The notes under the pieces are model-generated. The model saw only the letters and a list, made by a program, of their open reading frames with translations, searched no databases and had not been told where the DNA came from. Below, piece by piece: positions 17,222 to 26,517 of a DNA stretch of 64,000 nt (positions are counted from its first letter, which is position 1; the number at the start of each line of letters is the position of its first letter). This DNA is from UTCHB3 sp002050155 (lineage in GTDB: Bacteria; Bacteroidota; Ignavibacteria; Ignavibacteriales; Ignavibacteriaceae), in assembly GCA_030584105.1 (NCBI GenBank), contig CP129491.1, forward strand, positions 62,001 to 126,000, in the 5' to 3' direction. Made by a program: the position numbers and the translations under genes.

Positions 17222-19213
17222 TTAATTATTAGCGGGTTCAACCCATTTACCGTCTTCTCTGATAAGGTCAATAAGTCTGTCAACCGCAAATTTGGCGTCT
17301 ATCGATTTTGTTACAATCTGTTTGCCGCGGTAAAGGGTTATTTTTCCGGGTCCGCTGCCTACATATCCATAATCGGCGTCAGCCATTTCGCCGGGTCCAT
17401 TAACGATGCACCCCATAATTGCGATTTTCACCCCCTTCAGGTGCGAAGTTCTGTTCCTGATCATTTCGGTAGTTTTTTGCAGATTGAATAAAGTTCTGCC
17501 GCACGAAGGACAGGCGATATACTCAGTTTTAGAGATTCTGACTCTTGCCGCCTGAAGAATACCAAAAAGCACCCTGTTAACTGTTTCGGTGTTTATTTCA
17601 TCCCGAAGCTCGGGGTCAAGAACGAGGAAGACGCCGTCCCCAAACCCGTCGATGAACAAACCGCCAAAATCGGTGGAAGGGTAAATTAAAAACTGTTCGG
17701 CGGTAATGCCGGAGTAGTTTCTTTGAATAACAACGGGATTCTGGATATCTTCTTCAATAAGTTTGAAGAAAAAGCGTCTTTGCTCGGCAAGCCCGTGTGC
17801 ATTATCCGTTGTAAGAATAATTACGGCATATTTATCGTCTGTTAATTTTTCGAGGACGAAATCATCCAGCTCGGGCAATGAGAGCCTGACAAATTTAAAA
17901 AGGATTTCCGGGTTTTTGCCGTCTAAATATTGTTTTTTATTAAGCAAAGGGAGTGATCGCCCCTTGTTCGGCAGTTGTCGCCAGTATTCATAGTCAAATA
18001 TCGGCCGTGTGCTGACGGGAAGATCAAAGCCGGGAGAATTTTCGCCGAGATAAAGGTAATCTGCTGCGTTGTTCATCGTCCATTTATCAGATTGTTCATC
18101 GTAAGTGTAACCAACTTGCAGAAGGCTCCCGTGTGTTGAGAGATCAGATTTTGATAAATCAGCGATCACAACCGGAACCGATTTATTCCCTATGTTCAGC
18201 ACCTGAAGCGACTCGCGCTTGTTATAACTAAAGGGGTTAATCGGGTTAACTTCAATCGGTTCAATGGGGGGATGTGGTGCCCGCTTAACATACCTGTCGG
18301 CTAAAGTTCTTGCAACGGGAATTTCATATTCAGAGTCTTCGGTAAGGCTTACTCTAATAGTATCGCCAAGCCCGTCTTCGAGCAAAGTACCAATTCCGAG
18401 CGCAGATTTAATTCTCCCATCCTCGCCATCTCCCGCTTCGGTAACGCCGAGGTGCAGGGGGTAGTTCATCCCTTCTTCCTTCATTTTGCTTATAAGCAGG
18501 CGATAGGCTTCAACCATCACCTGAGTGTTGCTTGCCTTCATTGAAAGAACAATGTTGTGGAAGTTTTCGTCGCGGCATATTCTCACAAATTCCAAAGCCG
18601 ATTCCACCATCCCAAAAGGAGTATCGCCAAAATAACTCATTATTCTGTCTGAAAGAGAGCCGTGGTTGGTGCCGATCCGCATAGCGGTTCCGTATTCTTT
18701 GCATATTCTGACCAAAGGGGTGAAGCGTTTCCGAATTCTTTCAACCTCGGCAGCGTACTCGGCGTCGTTGTATTCAATGAACTCAAATTTTTTTCTGTCG
18801 ATGTAGTTTCCGGGGTTAATCCTTACCTTTTCAACCAAACGCGCCGCCATTTCCGCCGCATTAGGTGTGAAGTGAATATCTGCAACCAATGGAGTATCAA
18901 ACCCTGCGGCACGGAGTTCCTTTTTAATCACTTCCAGATTTTTAGCTTCTTTGAGGCTCGGAGCGGTAATTCTGACGATTTCGCAACCGGCTTCAATCAT
19001 ACGAATCGATTCATCAACGGTTGCTTTTGTGTCCATCGTGTCGGTAGTAGTCATACTTTGCACTCTGACCGGATTGTTCCCGCCGATGCCAACATTCCCG
19101 ACCATCACTTCCCTTGTTTTGAATCGGGAGTAAGCGGTCAGTGAGTTGCAATATTCTTTCAGTGCGGAGACATTATTGGTCAGAAGTACTTTAGCGTCAA
19201 ACATGATCATCAA
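17222..19213 (-). CDS. ispG: 4-hydroxy-3-methylbut-2-enyl-diphosphate synthase IspG (GcpE), long form
   Basis: Iron-sulfur enzyme of the MEP isoprenoid pathway. Seen: N-terminal TIM-barrel part (GGNNPVRVQSMTTTDT, PLVADIHF, KVRINPGN) and C-terminal reductase-like part with the 4Fe-4S ligands in CPSCGRTLF and GCIVNGPGE. The roughly 260-residue extra central domain is the mark of the long IspG found in Bacteroidota, Chlorobi, Chlamydiae and plants; 663 residues is typical. Several Met codons lie at the start (19213 or 19204). It implies isoprenoid supply by the MEP route. Confidence 0.94.
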   Translation of the reverse strand: MMIMFDAKVLLTNNVSALKEYCNSLTAYSRFKTREVMVGNVGIGGNNPVRVQSMTTTDTMDTKATVDESIRMIEAGCEIVRITAPSLKEAKNLEVIKKELRAAGFDTPLVADIHFTPNAAEMAARLVEKVRINPGNYIDRKKFEFIEYNDAEYAAEVERIRKRFTPLVRICKEYGTAMRIGTNHGSLSDRIMSYFGDTPFGMVESALEFVRICRDENFHNIVLSMKASNTQVMVEAYRLLISKMKEEGMNYPLHLGVTEAGDGEDGRIKSALGIGTLLEDGLGDTIRVSLTEDSEYEIPVARTLADRYVKRAPHPPIEPIEVNPINPFSYNKRESLQVLNIGNKSVPVVIADLSKSDLSTHGSLLQVGYTYDEQSDKWTMNNAADYLYLGENSPGFDLPVSTRPIFDYEYWRQLPNKGRSLPLLNKKQYLDGKNPEILFKFVRLSLPELDDFVLEKLTDDKYAVIILTTDNAHGLAEQRRFFFKLIEEDIQNPVVIQRNYSGITAEQFLIYPSTDFGGLFIDGFGDGVFLVLDPELRDEINTETVNRVLFGILQAARVRISKTEYIACPSCGRTLFNLQKTTEMIRNRTSHLKGVKIAIMGCIVNGPGEMADADYGYVGSGPGKITLYRGKQIVTKSIDAKFAVDRLIDLIREDGKWVEPANN

Positions 19214-19681
19214 TTGTTGTAAATTTAAAAGCGAAAAATTGAAAAAAGTGAAACTAAATATATTCGTTGAATCGCTATCTTTGTGTAAAAACGAAATTTA
19301 ACGGTGCAAAGTTCGATTCCGTAGCCTGGCAATCCATTTTCAGAAGTGTTGGGATACCTTAAGTCAGCGATCTTTTTTGGTATTATATAACTTGTCTCCG
19401 CCGGTTTGGAAGTGTATCGATACCATAAGTTAAAAACCTTTCAGGTAGCAATCAGCCCCTTTCCGCCGGTTTGGAAGTGTAGCCCGCTCGAATTTTTAGC
19501 TTCTCTTATCAATTTTTGACTGACTGAGAAAAAATTTGTTCATTTCAGCTAAATATTTGTAAGGGAAAGATATTATTTATACCTTTAACTTAATATTTGC
19601 ACACTTAATTTAATCTTTATGTTTGAAAAGAACAAAACAAATAAAACTTTTTTAAAAAATAGCCTTTGACAACCGGAAAAA
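19214..19681. repeat. Gene-free spacer with a triplicated 65-bp unit
   Basis: No gene. CCGCCGGTTTGGAAGTGTA occurs at 19398 and 19463 (offset 65). A related GAAGTGT...GATACC...AAGT segment starts at 19343 and again at 19409 (offset 66). So three diverged units of about 65 bp stand upstream of dnaG and ispG, which are divergent. An AT-rich stretch precedes dnaG. Confidence 0.8.
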
Positions 19682-21592
19682 ATGCAGATACCGGAAGAAA
19701 AAATACAGGAAGTTTTACTCGCTGCCGACATCGTAGATGTCGTCTCTAAATATGTTCCGCTTAAAAGATCAGGCGGCACCTACAAAGGGCTGTGCCCGTT
19801 TCATCAGGAGAAGACCCCCTCGTTCACCGTTACGCCCAAAAAGCAGATTTTTCACTGTTTTGGGTGCCATAAAGGGGGAAATGCAATTAAGTTTCTGATG
19901 GAATACAACAACATTCCCTTTCTTGAGGCTGTAAGGGTTCTCGCAAATGAGTATGGAATCGATCTCCCCTCGCCGAATCCAAAAGATAACGAACTGCAAA
20001 AAAGGTTCGAGGTTCTTTACGATTTAACAAAAGCAACAATCGGCTTTTTCGCCGAGCAGCTGACAGCAAACCCCGATAACAAGCACATCTTAGAATATCT
20101 GAAGAACAGGGAGCTAAACGAAACTTCAATCAAAAATTTCCGGCTCGGTTATGCCCCGGGGGTAAAGGGAAAATTGGTTGAGTTTTACAAACAACGGGGG
20201 TTCGATCTTCGTTTGGCGATTGAACTCGGTTTCTTAGGGGAATCCGAGGGGCGTGTTTACGAACGGTTTGCCGGCAGGGTGATCTTCCCGATTTTTTCAC
20301 ATCACGGCAGGGAAATCGGTGCCGGCGGGCGAATAATCGAAAAAAGAACCGATGTGGGGAAATATATCAACTCGCCGGAAAGCCCCATTTACAACAAATC
20401 AAAGGTTTTATACGGGCTTTCGCATTCTAAGGATGAAATAAGAAAACTTGACCATGTTATAATAGTTGAAGGCTATTTGGATGTTATTTCACTCTTCCAA
20501 AATGGTGTTAAAAACATAGTTGCGGTTTCGGGAACTGCGCTGACTGATGAACAGGTGAAACTGCTTTCGAGCTTCACAAAAAATTTCTATCTCTTGTTTG
20601 ATGCCGACGCTGCGGGCTACAAAGCCGCAATGAGAAGCATTGAAGTGGTTATGAAACAAAACCTTAATCTCAAAATTATGTCGCTGCCCGAAGGAGAAGA
20701 CCCCGACTCTTTTGTGCGCAAGTTTGGCGGTAAGCAGTTTCGTGACCGGGTTGCAAATGCACTTGAGTTTATTGATTACCAGTATCTTTCCTTCAAAAAT
20801 ACGGGTATTTTTGGGGACCCCGAAAAAACAACAGCGGCAATTAAGGAAATGGTGCGCCCGGTTGCTTTGATCCCCGATGAAATCCGGAAAAGCATGCTGC
20901 TAAAAAGTATTGCCGAAAAATTCAAAATCCGTGAGCATTTGCTGGAAGAAGAAGCTGAAAAGGTAAAAAGGGAAGAGATTGAATATCGCCCGGCAGTTGG
21001 CGGCAGCTCACCGGCAATCTCAGGTGCCATGCCTGACCCTTGGAGCACCACAAAGGTGGTTCAAAGGGGTGTGCAGGTGCCCCGAGCGGCGCGCAAATCA
21101 GCTACGGAACTTAATGAGATTGAACTGATTAAGCTGATGTTCGAAGGAAATGAGGATGTGGTAAGGTTTATTTTTCAGTTTATTAGGCCCGAGGAATATA
21201 CGGTTCCGCTTCACTATGTTATCGCCGAAAAAGTCTATGAGGAGATAGAATCAGGGATTATCCCAACGGTTATGAGCATTTCTTCTTCTTTTTCGCCTGA
21301 GGAAGTGGCGTATATCAACGAGTTAGTTGTCGAAAAATATAAAATAAGTGAGCCTTTGGATGATCTTCTGCCGGTTGATTTGAAGAGATCTATTTCAACC
21401 CACACGATCGATTCGGTTAAAAAATTCCGTTTGTTGCGTTTGGAAGCGGCTTTGAAAGATGTTCAGAAAGAAATCGCAATGAACCCGGGGCATGAACGAG
21501 CAGTGGAGTTAGCCGGAGAATTAAACTCGATAATTGAAGAAAAAAGAGATATTGAAAGAATTATGGGGGAGTTGAAAAAAAATCTCGGGTAG
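19682..21592 (+). CDS. dnaG: DNA primase DnaG
   Basis: Synthesises RNA primers at the replication fork. Seen: CHC2 zinc finger (CPFHQEKTPSF ... CFGCHKGG, about residues 38-68), RNA-polymerase core FAGRVIFPI, and TOPRIM IVEGYLDVI with DADAAG. A Pro/Ser-rich linker (about 436-465) and a helical C-terminal domain for DnaB contact follow. 636 residues is normal. The start at 19682 places the CHC2 finger at the expected distance. It is monocistronic and divergent from ispG. Confidence 0.95.
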   Translation: MQIPEEKIQEVLLAADIVDVVSKYVPLKRSGGTYKGLCPFHQEKTPSFTVTPKKQIFHCFGCHKGGNAIKFLMEYNNIPFLEAVRVLANEYGIDLPSPNPKDNELQKRFEVLYDLTKATIGFFAEQLTANPDNKHILEYLKNRELNETSIKNFRLGYAPGVKGKLVEFYKQRGFDLRLAIELGFLGESEGRVYERFAGRVIFPIFSHHGREIGAGGRIIEKRTDVGKYINSPESPIYNKSKVLYGLSHSKDEIRKLDHVIIVEGYLDVISLFQNGVKNIVAVSGTALTDEQVKLLSSFTKNFYLLFDADAAGYKAAMRSIEVVMKQNLNLKIMSLPEGEDPDSFVRKFGGKQFRDRVANALEFIDYQYLSFKNTGIFGDPEKTTAAIKEMVRPVALIPDEIRKSMLLKSIAEKFKIREHLLEEEAEKVKREEIEYRPAVGGSSPAISGAMPDPWSTTKVVQRGVQVPRAARKSATELNEIELIKLMFEGNEDVVRFIFQFIRPEEYTVPLHYVIAEKVYEEIESGIIPTVMSISSSFSPEEVAYINELVVEKYKISEPLDDLLPVDLKRSISTHTIDSVKKFRLLRLEAALKDVQKEIAMNPGHERAVELAGELNSIIEEKRDIERIMGELKKNLG

Positions 21593-21844
21593 AAAGTTTT
21601 CCGTTAAAACCGGCTTTGTTGACTGAAAGGGCATTGTTAATTGAATTTTGGTTAAAAAAATTTTTCCTAAAAATAAACCCAAAACTGCGCACACCAAAAC
21701 TTCATAACCTGATGAAAACAAAAAACTTACCTCCCTTTTAAGTTTTTTCATCTTAGAGAAACTACCCCCAAAAATTGCACACGATAAATTCACCATTTGC
21801 AGGAAAAAGAAAAAAGCATTAGATTTGCGACAGTTCTCTAAAAC

Positions 21845-22008
21845 ATTTACGGTGTTCTGCAAGGAGCAGAAAGAATAGGGAAGCCGGTGAGAATCCGGCG
21901 CTGTCGCGCAACTGTAAGAGGAAACAGTAAACTCAGATTGCCATAAAAGCCACTAAAAACTTGGGAAGGCATGGCAAAATACCTCAAGCCAGGAGACCTG
22001 CCGTAAAT
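21845..22008 (+). promoter_or_regulatory. Cobalamin riboswitch
   Basis: Contains the conserved core GCCGGTGAGAATCCGGC, then GCTGTCGCGCAACTGTAA, and the B12-box-like AGCCAGGAGACCTGCC at 21987-22002. The outer P1 helix can be closed by ATTTACGG (21845-21852) with CCGTAAAT (22001-22008). It lies 70 bp upstream of the BtuB-like gene. This class binds adenosyl- or other cobalamins and represses the gene when ligand is present. Confidence 0.95.
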
Positions 22009-22049
22009 ATTCAGGAATAAACCTTCGCGTAAAAGGTAGTTATCCAACA

Positions 22050-22075
22050 GCCGTGTTCAAACCAATAGACACGGC
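22050..22075 (+). promoter_or_regulatory. 7-bp hairpin just before the btuB-like start
   Basis: GCCGTGT (22050-22056) pairs with ACACGGC (22069-22075), and the ATG at 22077 follows directly. It may be part of the riboswitch expression platform controlling translation. This is inferred from position only. Confidence 0.5.
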
Positions 22076-22076
22076 G

Positions 22077-24398
22077 ATGCTCCTGCATATTTACACCTCT
22101 TCCTCCCTTGTTCCACCCCTGACAACCTTGAAACATTTACTACTATTTATGCTCGGTTTTGCGTCGTTGTATGCACAAAGCCGAATGAAAATTATCGATT
22201 CAACCACGGCAAAGCCAATCCCGGCGGCAGTGGTATCCGACGGCGTTACTCATCGCACAGCGGGAAGTGGCGGCGTAGCGGATATTTCCGCTTTTGATAC
22301 CGGGAAACCGCTTGTTGTTTCCGCACCGGGTTACCGGACTAAAATGGTTTTACTCAGCAACAATTCAAAAAATCTGCCTGACGAGAACAAGGGTGATATC
22401 AGAGAATCAGAAGAGAATGAATCAGGGAAAAGCCAATCCAATGAAAGCACGGGAAACAAAAAACAAGAAGATAAAAACATCTTCGCCGGTGATACTGTCG
22501 TAATATTTCTCGCCCCTCTTTCTGAGGAATTGGATGAAATATTAGTTTCCGGCGAAAAGCCAATTTCAACCTCGGTTTACAATAAAGAGATTGAACTTTC
22601 GGAGATGCCATGGGGCGGTAACCTCGGCTTACCTGAACTAATTAAAGAACATTTTTCGCTGAATTTAAAAGAATACGGTGGTGCAGGGGCTCTTAAACAA
22701 ATTTCATTCAGAGGGCTTAGCGCTGAAAACAGTCTGGTGCTCTTCAACGGGATTAGGGTGAACGATATAAGAACCGGTGGATTTGACCTCTCCGGTGTGA
22801 ATATTGTTGATCTTTCTTACGCGGGATTTTCTTCTGCCATTTCAAAAGAGGGGAGCATTTCGGCGGGTGGAGTGCTTTCGTTGGGCACACGACCTGTTAA
22901 AGAAAACGGTGCTTATTTAACTCTTAAAACCGATAACGCCGGGCTGATTTCTTTTGCCGGTTCAGGCAGGCTTCGGGAGGGTGGTTTTTCGTTAAGTGTC
23001 AGTGGTGAAAGAAGTTGGTCTTCTAACAAATTTGATTATGAGTTTAACGGGCAGGTTTTACAAAGAAGTAATTCACACTTTAACCGCAGCTTTCTCTCAC
23101 TTACTGCCGGGCAGGCATGGGCGGCGTTTTCGTTGGATTTTTATACGAATTATTCCCTTTTCAACTCGGGAATTCCGGGGTTCGTGGTAAGCAACAACAC
23201 TTCTTCCTCACAAGCTGTGAACCGTACGGAGGGAAGTTTATCGATACTCAGGCTGAAGGGAAGCCCGGCGGATAATACCGGTTTGGAAATATCCGCTGCC
23301 TACAATTATCAGCAGATCGATCTTGATGACCCCAACCTTGCGTGGTATAAAGGAAACGGAAACGATCGCTCCGGTTTGAACAGCATTTCACTGAATTTTT
23401 CCGCTGATCACTCTTTGTACGGAGTAAAACTAACCGGTGGTTACGGTTTGGAGCTTGGCTCGCTTAACGACATAAAAACGGTGCTTTCAAACCAAAGGCG
23501 CGAAACTTCGGTTGAGAGAACAGTTCACCGTTTTATTCTGAAAGGTGAAAAGGAATTTGAGGCGGTTCGAATTGGGTTTTCATCTCTCACACTTAACGCC
23601 GGGCTGAACTACGATATTTTCAGCCAAAAAGGGATTGGTTCAAGGGAAGAAAATTTAATTTCGTGGAGCGCCGGTGTAGCGACAACCCCCAATTTTTACA
23701 AAAACCTTTCACTGAAAGGAAATTACTTCCGCGGTGCCCGTGTGCCCTCTTACAACGAGTATTACTATTCCTCTCTTTTCACAGTAGGTAATCTTAAACC
23801 AGAAGTCTCCTCAGGTTTTGAGGTTGGGTTTGTCATTCAGAAGCCGGTCATCTTTGTTGAGGCTGTTAATTTTACTTATTACCGGTTGAACACGGAAGAA
23901 AAAATTATATGGGTGCCCTCGATAATAGGGTTGCAGGTTCCGCGAAATGTTGCAAAAACCCGCTCGGTTGGTTTTGAAGCATCTGTTGAAGTGGCGCTGC
24001 CTGTTCCGGGGTTGAAAGCTGAGGCAGCATATTTCTACTCTGAAGCAGTGAACATTTCACCCTTTGGCACAGCGGATGGCAGCCATGAAAAACAGCTGAT
24101 TTACTCTCCAAAACAAAGGGTGGTTTCTTCCCTCTCGTGGGAAAGCGAGCGCTTGAGCATCCGGATTGATCACCGCTTCACGGGTGAATCTTTCTACACT
24201 TCTGACAATGACCCAAAGTACAGAATAGCTCCGAACAATGTATTTGACCTCCACTTGGCGGGGAATTTTAAGATCGGGGCGGTTACCGAGCTTCTTTCAC
24301 TCTCTTTTTTCAACATTTTCAACGAGAATTACAAAATAATCCAGTCGTATCCGATGCCACTTCGGTCGATTGTCTTTTCAATAACCACTAAAATATAA
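22077..24398 (+). CDS. TonB-dependent outer-membrane receptor, BtuB-like (corrinoid uptake)
   Basis: Outer-membrane gated barrel. N-terminal signal peptide (FMLGFASLYAQS), then a carboxypeptidase-regulatory-like Ig domain (about residues 35-150), plug (KQISFRGLSAENSLVLFNGIRV) and 22-strand barrel with the C-terminal SLSFFNIFNENY segment. The cobalamin riboswitch upstream indicates cobalamin or cobamide as substrate. Translation could also begin at GTG 22053, but the ATG at 22077 follows the leader hairpin and gives a tighter signal peptide. A roughly 45-residue Glu/Ser/Asn/Lys-rich insertion sits in the N-terminal domain (about 22350-22490). It is followed after 8 bp by the propeller lipoprotein. 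Confidence 0.88.
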   Translation: MLLHIYTSSSLVPPLTTLKHLLLFMLGFASLYAQSRMKIIDSTTAKPIPAAVVSDGVTHRTAGSGGVADISAFDTGKPLVVSAPGYRTKMVLLSNNSKNLPDENKGDIRESEENESGKSQSNESTGNKKQEDKNIFAGDTVVIFLAPLSEELDEILVSGEKPISTSVYNKEIELSEMPWGGNLGLPELIKEHFSLNLKEYGGAGALKQISFRGLSAENSLVLFNGIRVNDIRTGGFDLSGVNIVDLSYAGFSSAISKEGSISAGGVLSLGTRPVKENGAYLTLKTDNAGLISFAGSGRLREGGFSLSVSGERSWSSNKFDYEFNGQVLQRSNSHFNRSFLSLTAGQAWAAFSLDFYTNYSLFNSGIPGFVVSNNTSSSQAVNRTEGSLSILRLKGSPADNTGLEISAAYNYQQIDLDDPNLAWYKGNGNDRSGLNSISLNFSADHSLYGVKLTGGYGLELGSLNDIKTVLSNQRRETSVERTVHRFILKGEKEFEAVRIGFSSLTLNAGLNYDIFSQKGIGSREENLISWSAGVATTPNFYKNLSLKGNYFRGARVPSYNEYYYSSLFTVGNLKPEVSSGFEVGFVIQKPVIFVEAVNFTYYRLNTEEKIIWVPSIIGLQVPRNVAKTRSVGFEASVEVALPVPGLKAEAAYFYSEAVNISPFGTADGSHEKQLIYSPKQRVVSSLSWESERLSIRIDHRFTGESFYTSDNDPKYRIAPNNVFDLHLAGNFKIGAVTELLSLSFFNIFNENYKIIQSYPMPLRSIVFSITTKI

Positions 24399-24406
24399 GA
24401 GAAACG

Positions 24407-25474
24407 ATGAAACGAAACAGCATTTTATTTGCATTTTTTACACTTCTGACACTATTAACAGTTACCGGCTGTAAAGAGAATCCCATTGCACCCGATCTTC
24501 CAATCGAGCAGGCGAACAAAGGGCTTTATATTTTAAATGAAGGGTTGTTCAGCCAGAATAACTCAACCATTACTTTTTATGACCTGACCACTCAACAGGT
24601 TACACAGAATGTGTTTGAGGCGGCTAACGCAAGAAAATTGGGCGACACAGGAAATGATATCGTGATTTCCGGCAGGACTGCCTTTGTTGCCGTTAATGTT
24701 TCCAACAAATTAGAAATATTTAATACCAACAACTTTAAGTCAAAGGGAACGGTTGATCTCGGTGAAAACTCAAGCCCCCGCAGAATTTGGGCGAAAGATT
24801 CCGTTACGGTTTATGTGTCAGGTTACTCGGGCAAGGTTTATAAGGTGAATGCCAACACTTTGAGTATTGAAAAAGAGATTCCTGTTGGTTCGTTTCCCGA
24901 AGGGATTATTGAGCACGGGGGAAAACTTTTCGTGGCAAATTGCGGGCTTGGCGGCGGTAACACCGTTTCTGTTATAGATTTAGCGACGGATGCGGTTGTT
25001 AAAACTATTACTGTAGGTACTAACCCGATCAATTTGGTTAAAGACAGAAACAATTTTGTTTACACCGTCTGCAAGGGGAGATATGACTCATCTGATATTG
25101 GCGGTGCGCTTTACAGGATTGACCCGGTTACGATGCAGGTGCAGGATTCGATTATCGTAACCCAAAACCCGGAAGACGCCATCGTTACGGCAGATAATGT
25201 TATGTATTTGCTGAACAATCTCGGTTTGATAAAAGTTGACCTAAACCAGCGGGCGCCCGTTGCTGAATTGGTGGTTGATGGGATGAGCATTAACACAATT
25301 TACGGGTATCCGCTTTCGTTGGTGTTTGACCCCGTTTCAAAGCTGTTGTATATCGGTAACCCGAAAGATTTCGTTCAAAATGGGGAAATGGTGGTGTACG
25401 ACCTTGACGGCAGAGAAATTCGCCGTTTTAACACCGGATTGAACCCGGGAAGCGTTGCGATTGTTAATTATTAA
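24407..25474 (+). CDS. YncE-like beta-propeller lipoprotein (DUF5074-type)
   Basis: Lipoprotein signal peptide with lipobox VTGC (Cys near residue 22), followed by repeated propeller blades (for example KVYKVNANTLSIEKEIPVG and VSVIDLATDAVVKTITVG). Placed 8 bp after the riboswitch-controlled receptor, it is probably a surface or periplasmic partner in corrinoid capture, as often seen for such lipoproteins beside BtuB in Bacteroidota. Direct ligand binding is not shown here. Its last nine codons plus stop and flank are echoed 65 bp downstream. Confidence 0.8.
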   Translation: MKRNSILFAFFTLLTLLTVTGCKENPIAPDLPIEQANKGLYILNEGLFSQNNSTITFYDLTTQQVTQNVFEAANARKLGDTGNDIVISGRTAFVAVNVSNKLEIFNTNNFKSKGTVDLGENSSPRRIWAKDSVTVYVSGYSGKVYKVNANTLSIEKEIPVGSFPEGIIEHGGKLFVANCGLGGGNTVSVIDLATDAVVKTITVGTNPINLVKDRNNFVYTVCKGRYDSSDIGGALYRIDPVTMQVQDSIIVTQNPEDAIVTADNVMYLLNNLGLIKVDLNQRAPVAELVVDGMSINTIYGYPLSLVFDPVSKLLYIGNPKDFVQNGEMVVYDLDGREIRRFNTGLNPGSVAIVNY

Positions 25475-25545
25475 GCGGGGGAACCAAACAGAAACCAATG
25501 TATTGGTTTAAGAGAAGCATAACGATTGTTAATTATTAAGCGGGG
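25448..25545 (+). repeat. Echo of the propeller lipoprotein 3' end
   Basis: The gene ends GSVAIVNY-stop then GCGGGG (25448-25480). The segment at 25513-25545 reads RSITIVNY-stop then GCGGGG, offset 65 bp. Substitutions are few, and the last 20-odd bases are identical. Confidence 0.9.
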
Positions 25546-25747
25546 CAGTAGTAAACGGAGCAGTAGTGTTAAGTACGGAACCGGTATTAAGTTTCGGACC
25601 GGCGACAATTCAACTATATGAGAAAATAATTTTCAACCGGCAAATTTTAACCGGTAGATTTTAACAAAAAGACTTTATTTTTTGACGGAAATAACTTAAA
25701 TTGCACTTCTAATGATAAAAGGTTTTGCTAAGAACTGGAGAAAAAAA

Positions 25748-26269
25748 ATGAAAGATGTGAATAAAAACAGACTTTTTCTGATTGTTGGGATGATTCTGCT
25801 TGCCGCAATAATGCGAATAGTGCCCCATGTACCGAATTTTACACCGATTGCCGCTATGGCTCTGTTTGGTGGTGCGTATCTGACGAATAAGAAATTAGCA
25901 TTTGCCATTCCGATGATAGCGATGTTTCTTTCCGATTTGGTAATTGGTTTTCACAGTACGATGTGGGGTGTTTATATCGCCTTCGCTATAGTTGTGGGCA
26001 TCGGAATGTTGCTTAGAGAGAACAACAGTGTGCTTAAAACTGTCGGTGCGGCGGTTGTTTCGAGCGTTGTTTTCTTTGTTTTATCGAACTTTGCGGTTTG
26101 GGCTTCAACCGGAATGTACACACCCGATTTTAACGGTCTGACCCAATGCTATGTTGCTGCAATACCATTTTATCAGTACAGCGTTCTTGGTGATTTGCTC
26201 TACACCGCCGTGATGTTCGGTGCCTTTGAGTTCGCAAGAGTGAAAGTGCCCGCTCTTAGTAAGATTTAA
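25748..26269 (+). CDS. Small polytopic membrane protein, DUF6580 / ECF S-component-like
   Basis: 173 residues with about five hydrophobic helices and the motif RIVPHVPNFTPIAAMALFGGAYL typical of DUF6580-type putative transport proteins, which resemble ECF transporter substrate-binding (S) components. GGAG at 25737-25740, seven bases before ATG 25748, supports this start over an upstream ATG at 25712. It follows the riboswitch-controlled receptor and lipoprotein by 270 bp, so a role in inner-membrane corrinoid or precursor uptake is plausible but inferred. No ECF ATPase or T component is in the window. Confidence 0.75.
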   Translation: MKDVNKNRLFLIVGMILLAAIMRIVPHVPNFTPIAAMALFGGAYLTNKKLAFAIPMIAMFLSDLVIGFHSTMWGVYIAFAIVVGIGMLLRENNSVLKTVGAAVVSSVVFFVLSNFAVWASTGMYTPDFNGLTQCYVAAIPFYQYSVLGDLLYTAVMFGAFEFARVKVPALSKI

Positions 26270-26321
26270 AGATAAAGCTTCATCTGTTATCTCCCTGCAC
26301 TAAGCAGGGCACAAGATTAAA

Positions 26322-26352
26322 AATAAGGGGCGCTTTTGCGCCCCTTATTTTT
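26322..26352 (+). terminator. Rho-independent terminator after the DUF6580 gene
   Basis: AATAAGGGGCGC-TTTT-GCGCCCCTTATT stem followed by a T run. A second small hairpin (CCCTGC/GCAGGG) lies just upstream at 26293-26309. Confidence 0.9.
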
Positions 26353-26517
26353 GTTTTAAGTGTTTTAACCGAAGAGCTTTCTTTTCGAAGAGGTTGGGAT
26401 GTTTTGCTGAGCAGTTGGTTTTTAATTTACCCAACTAATGAACTAACCGATAACGCCATCACACTCCCCGGTGGATGTTAAATTTACCGGCTTGCTAATT
26501 TAACCCTTTGCCCCTTA

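Noticed and set aside
19300..19330. tRNA-like GTTCGATTCC motif
   Set aside because: No cloverleaf can be formed around it; upstream sequence lacks acceptor and anticodon arms.
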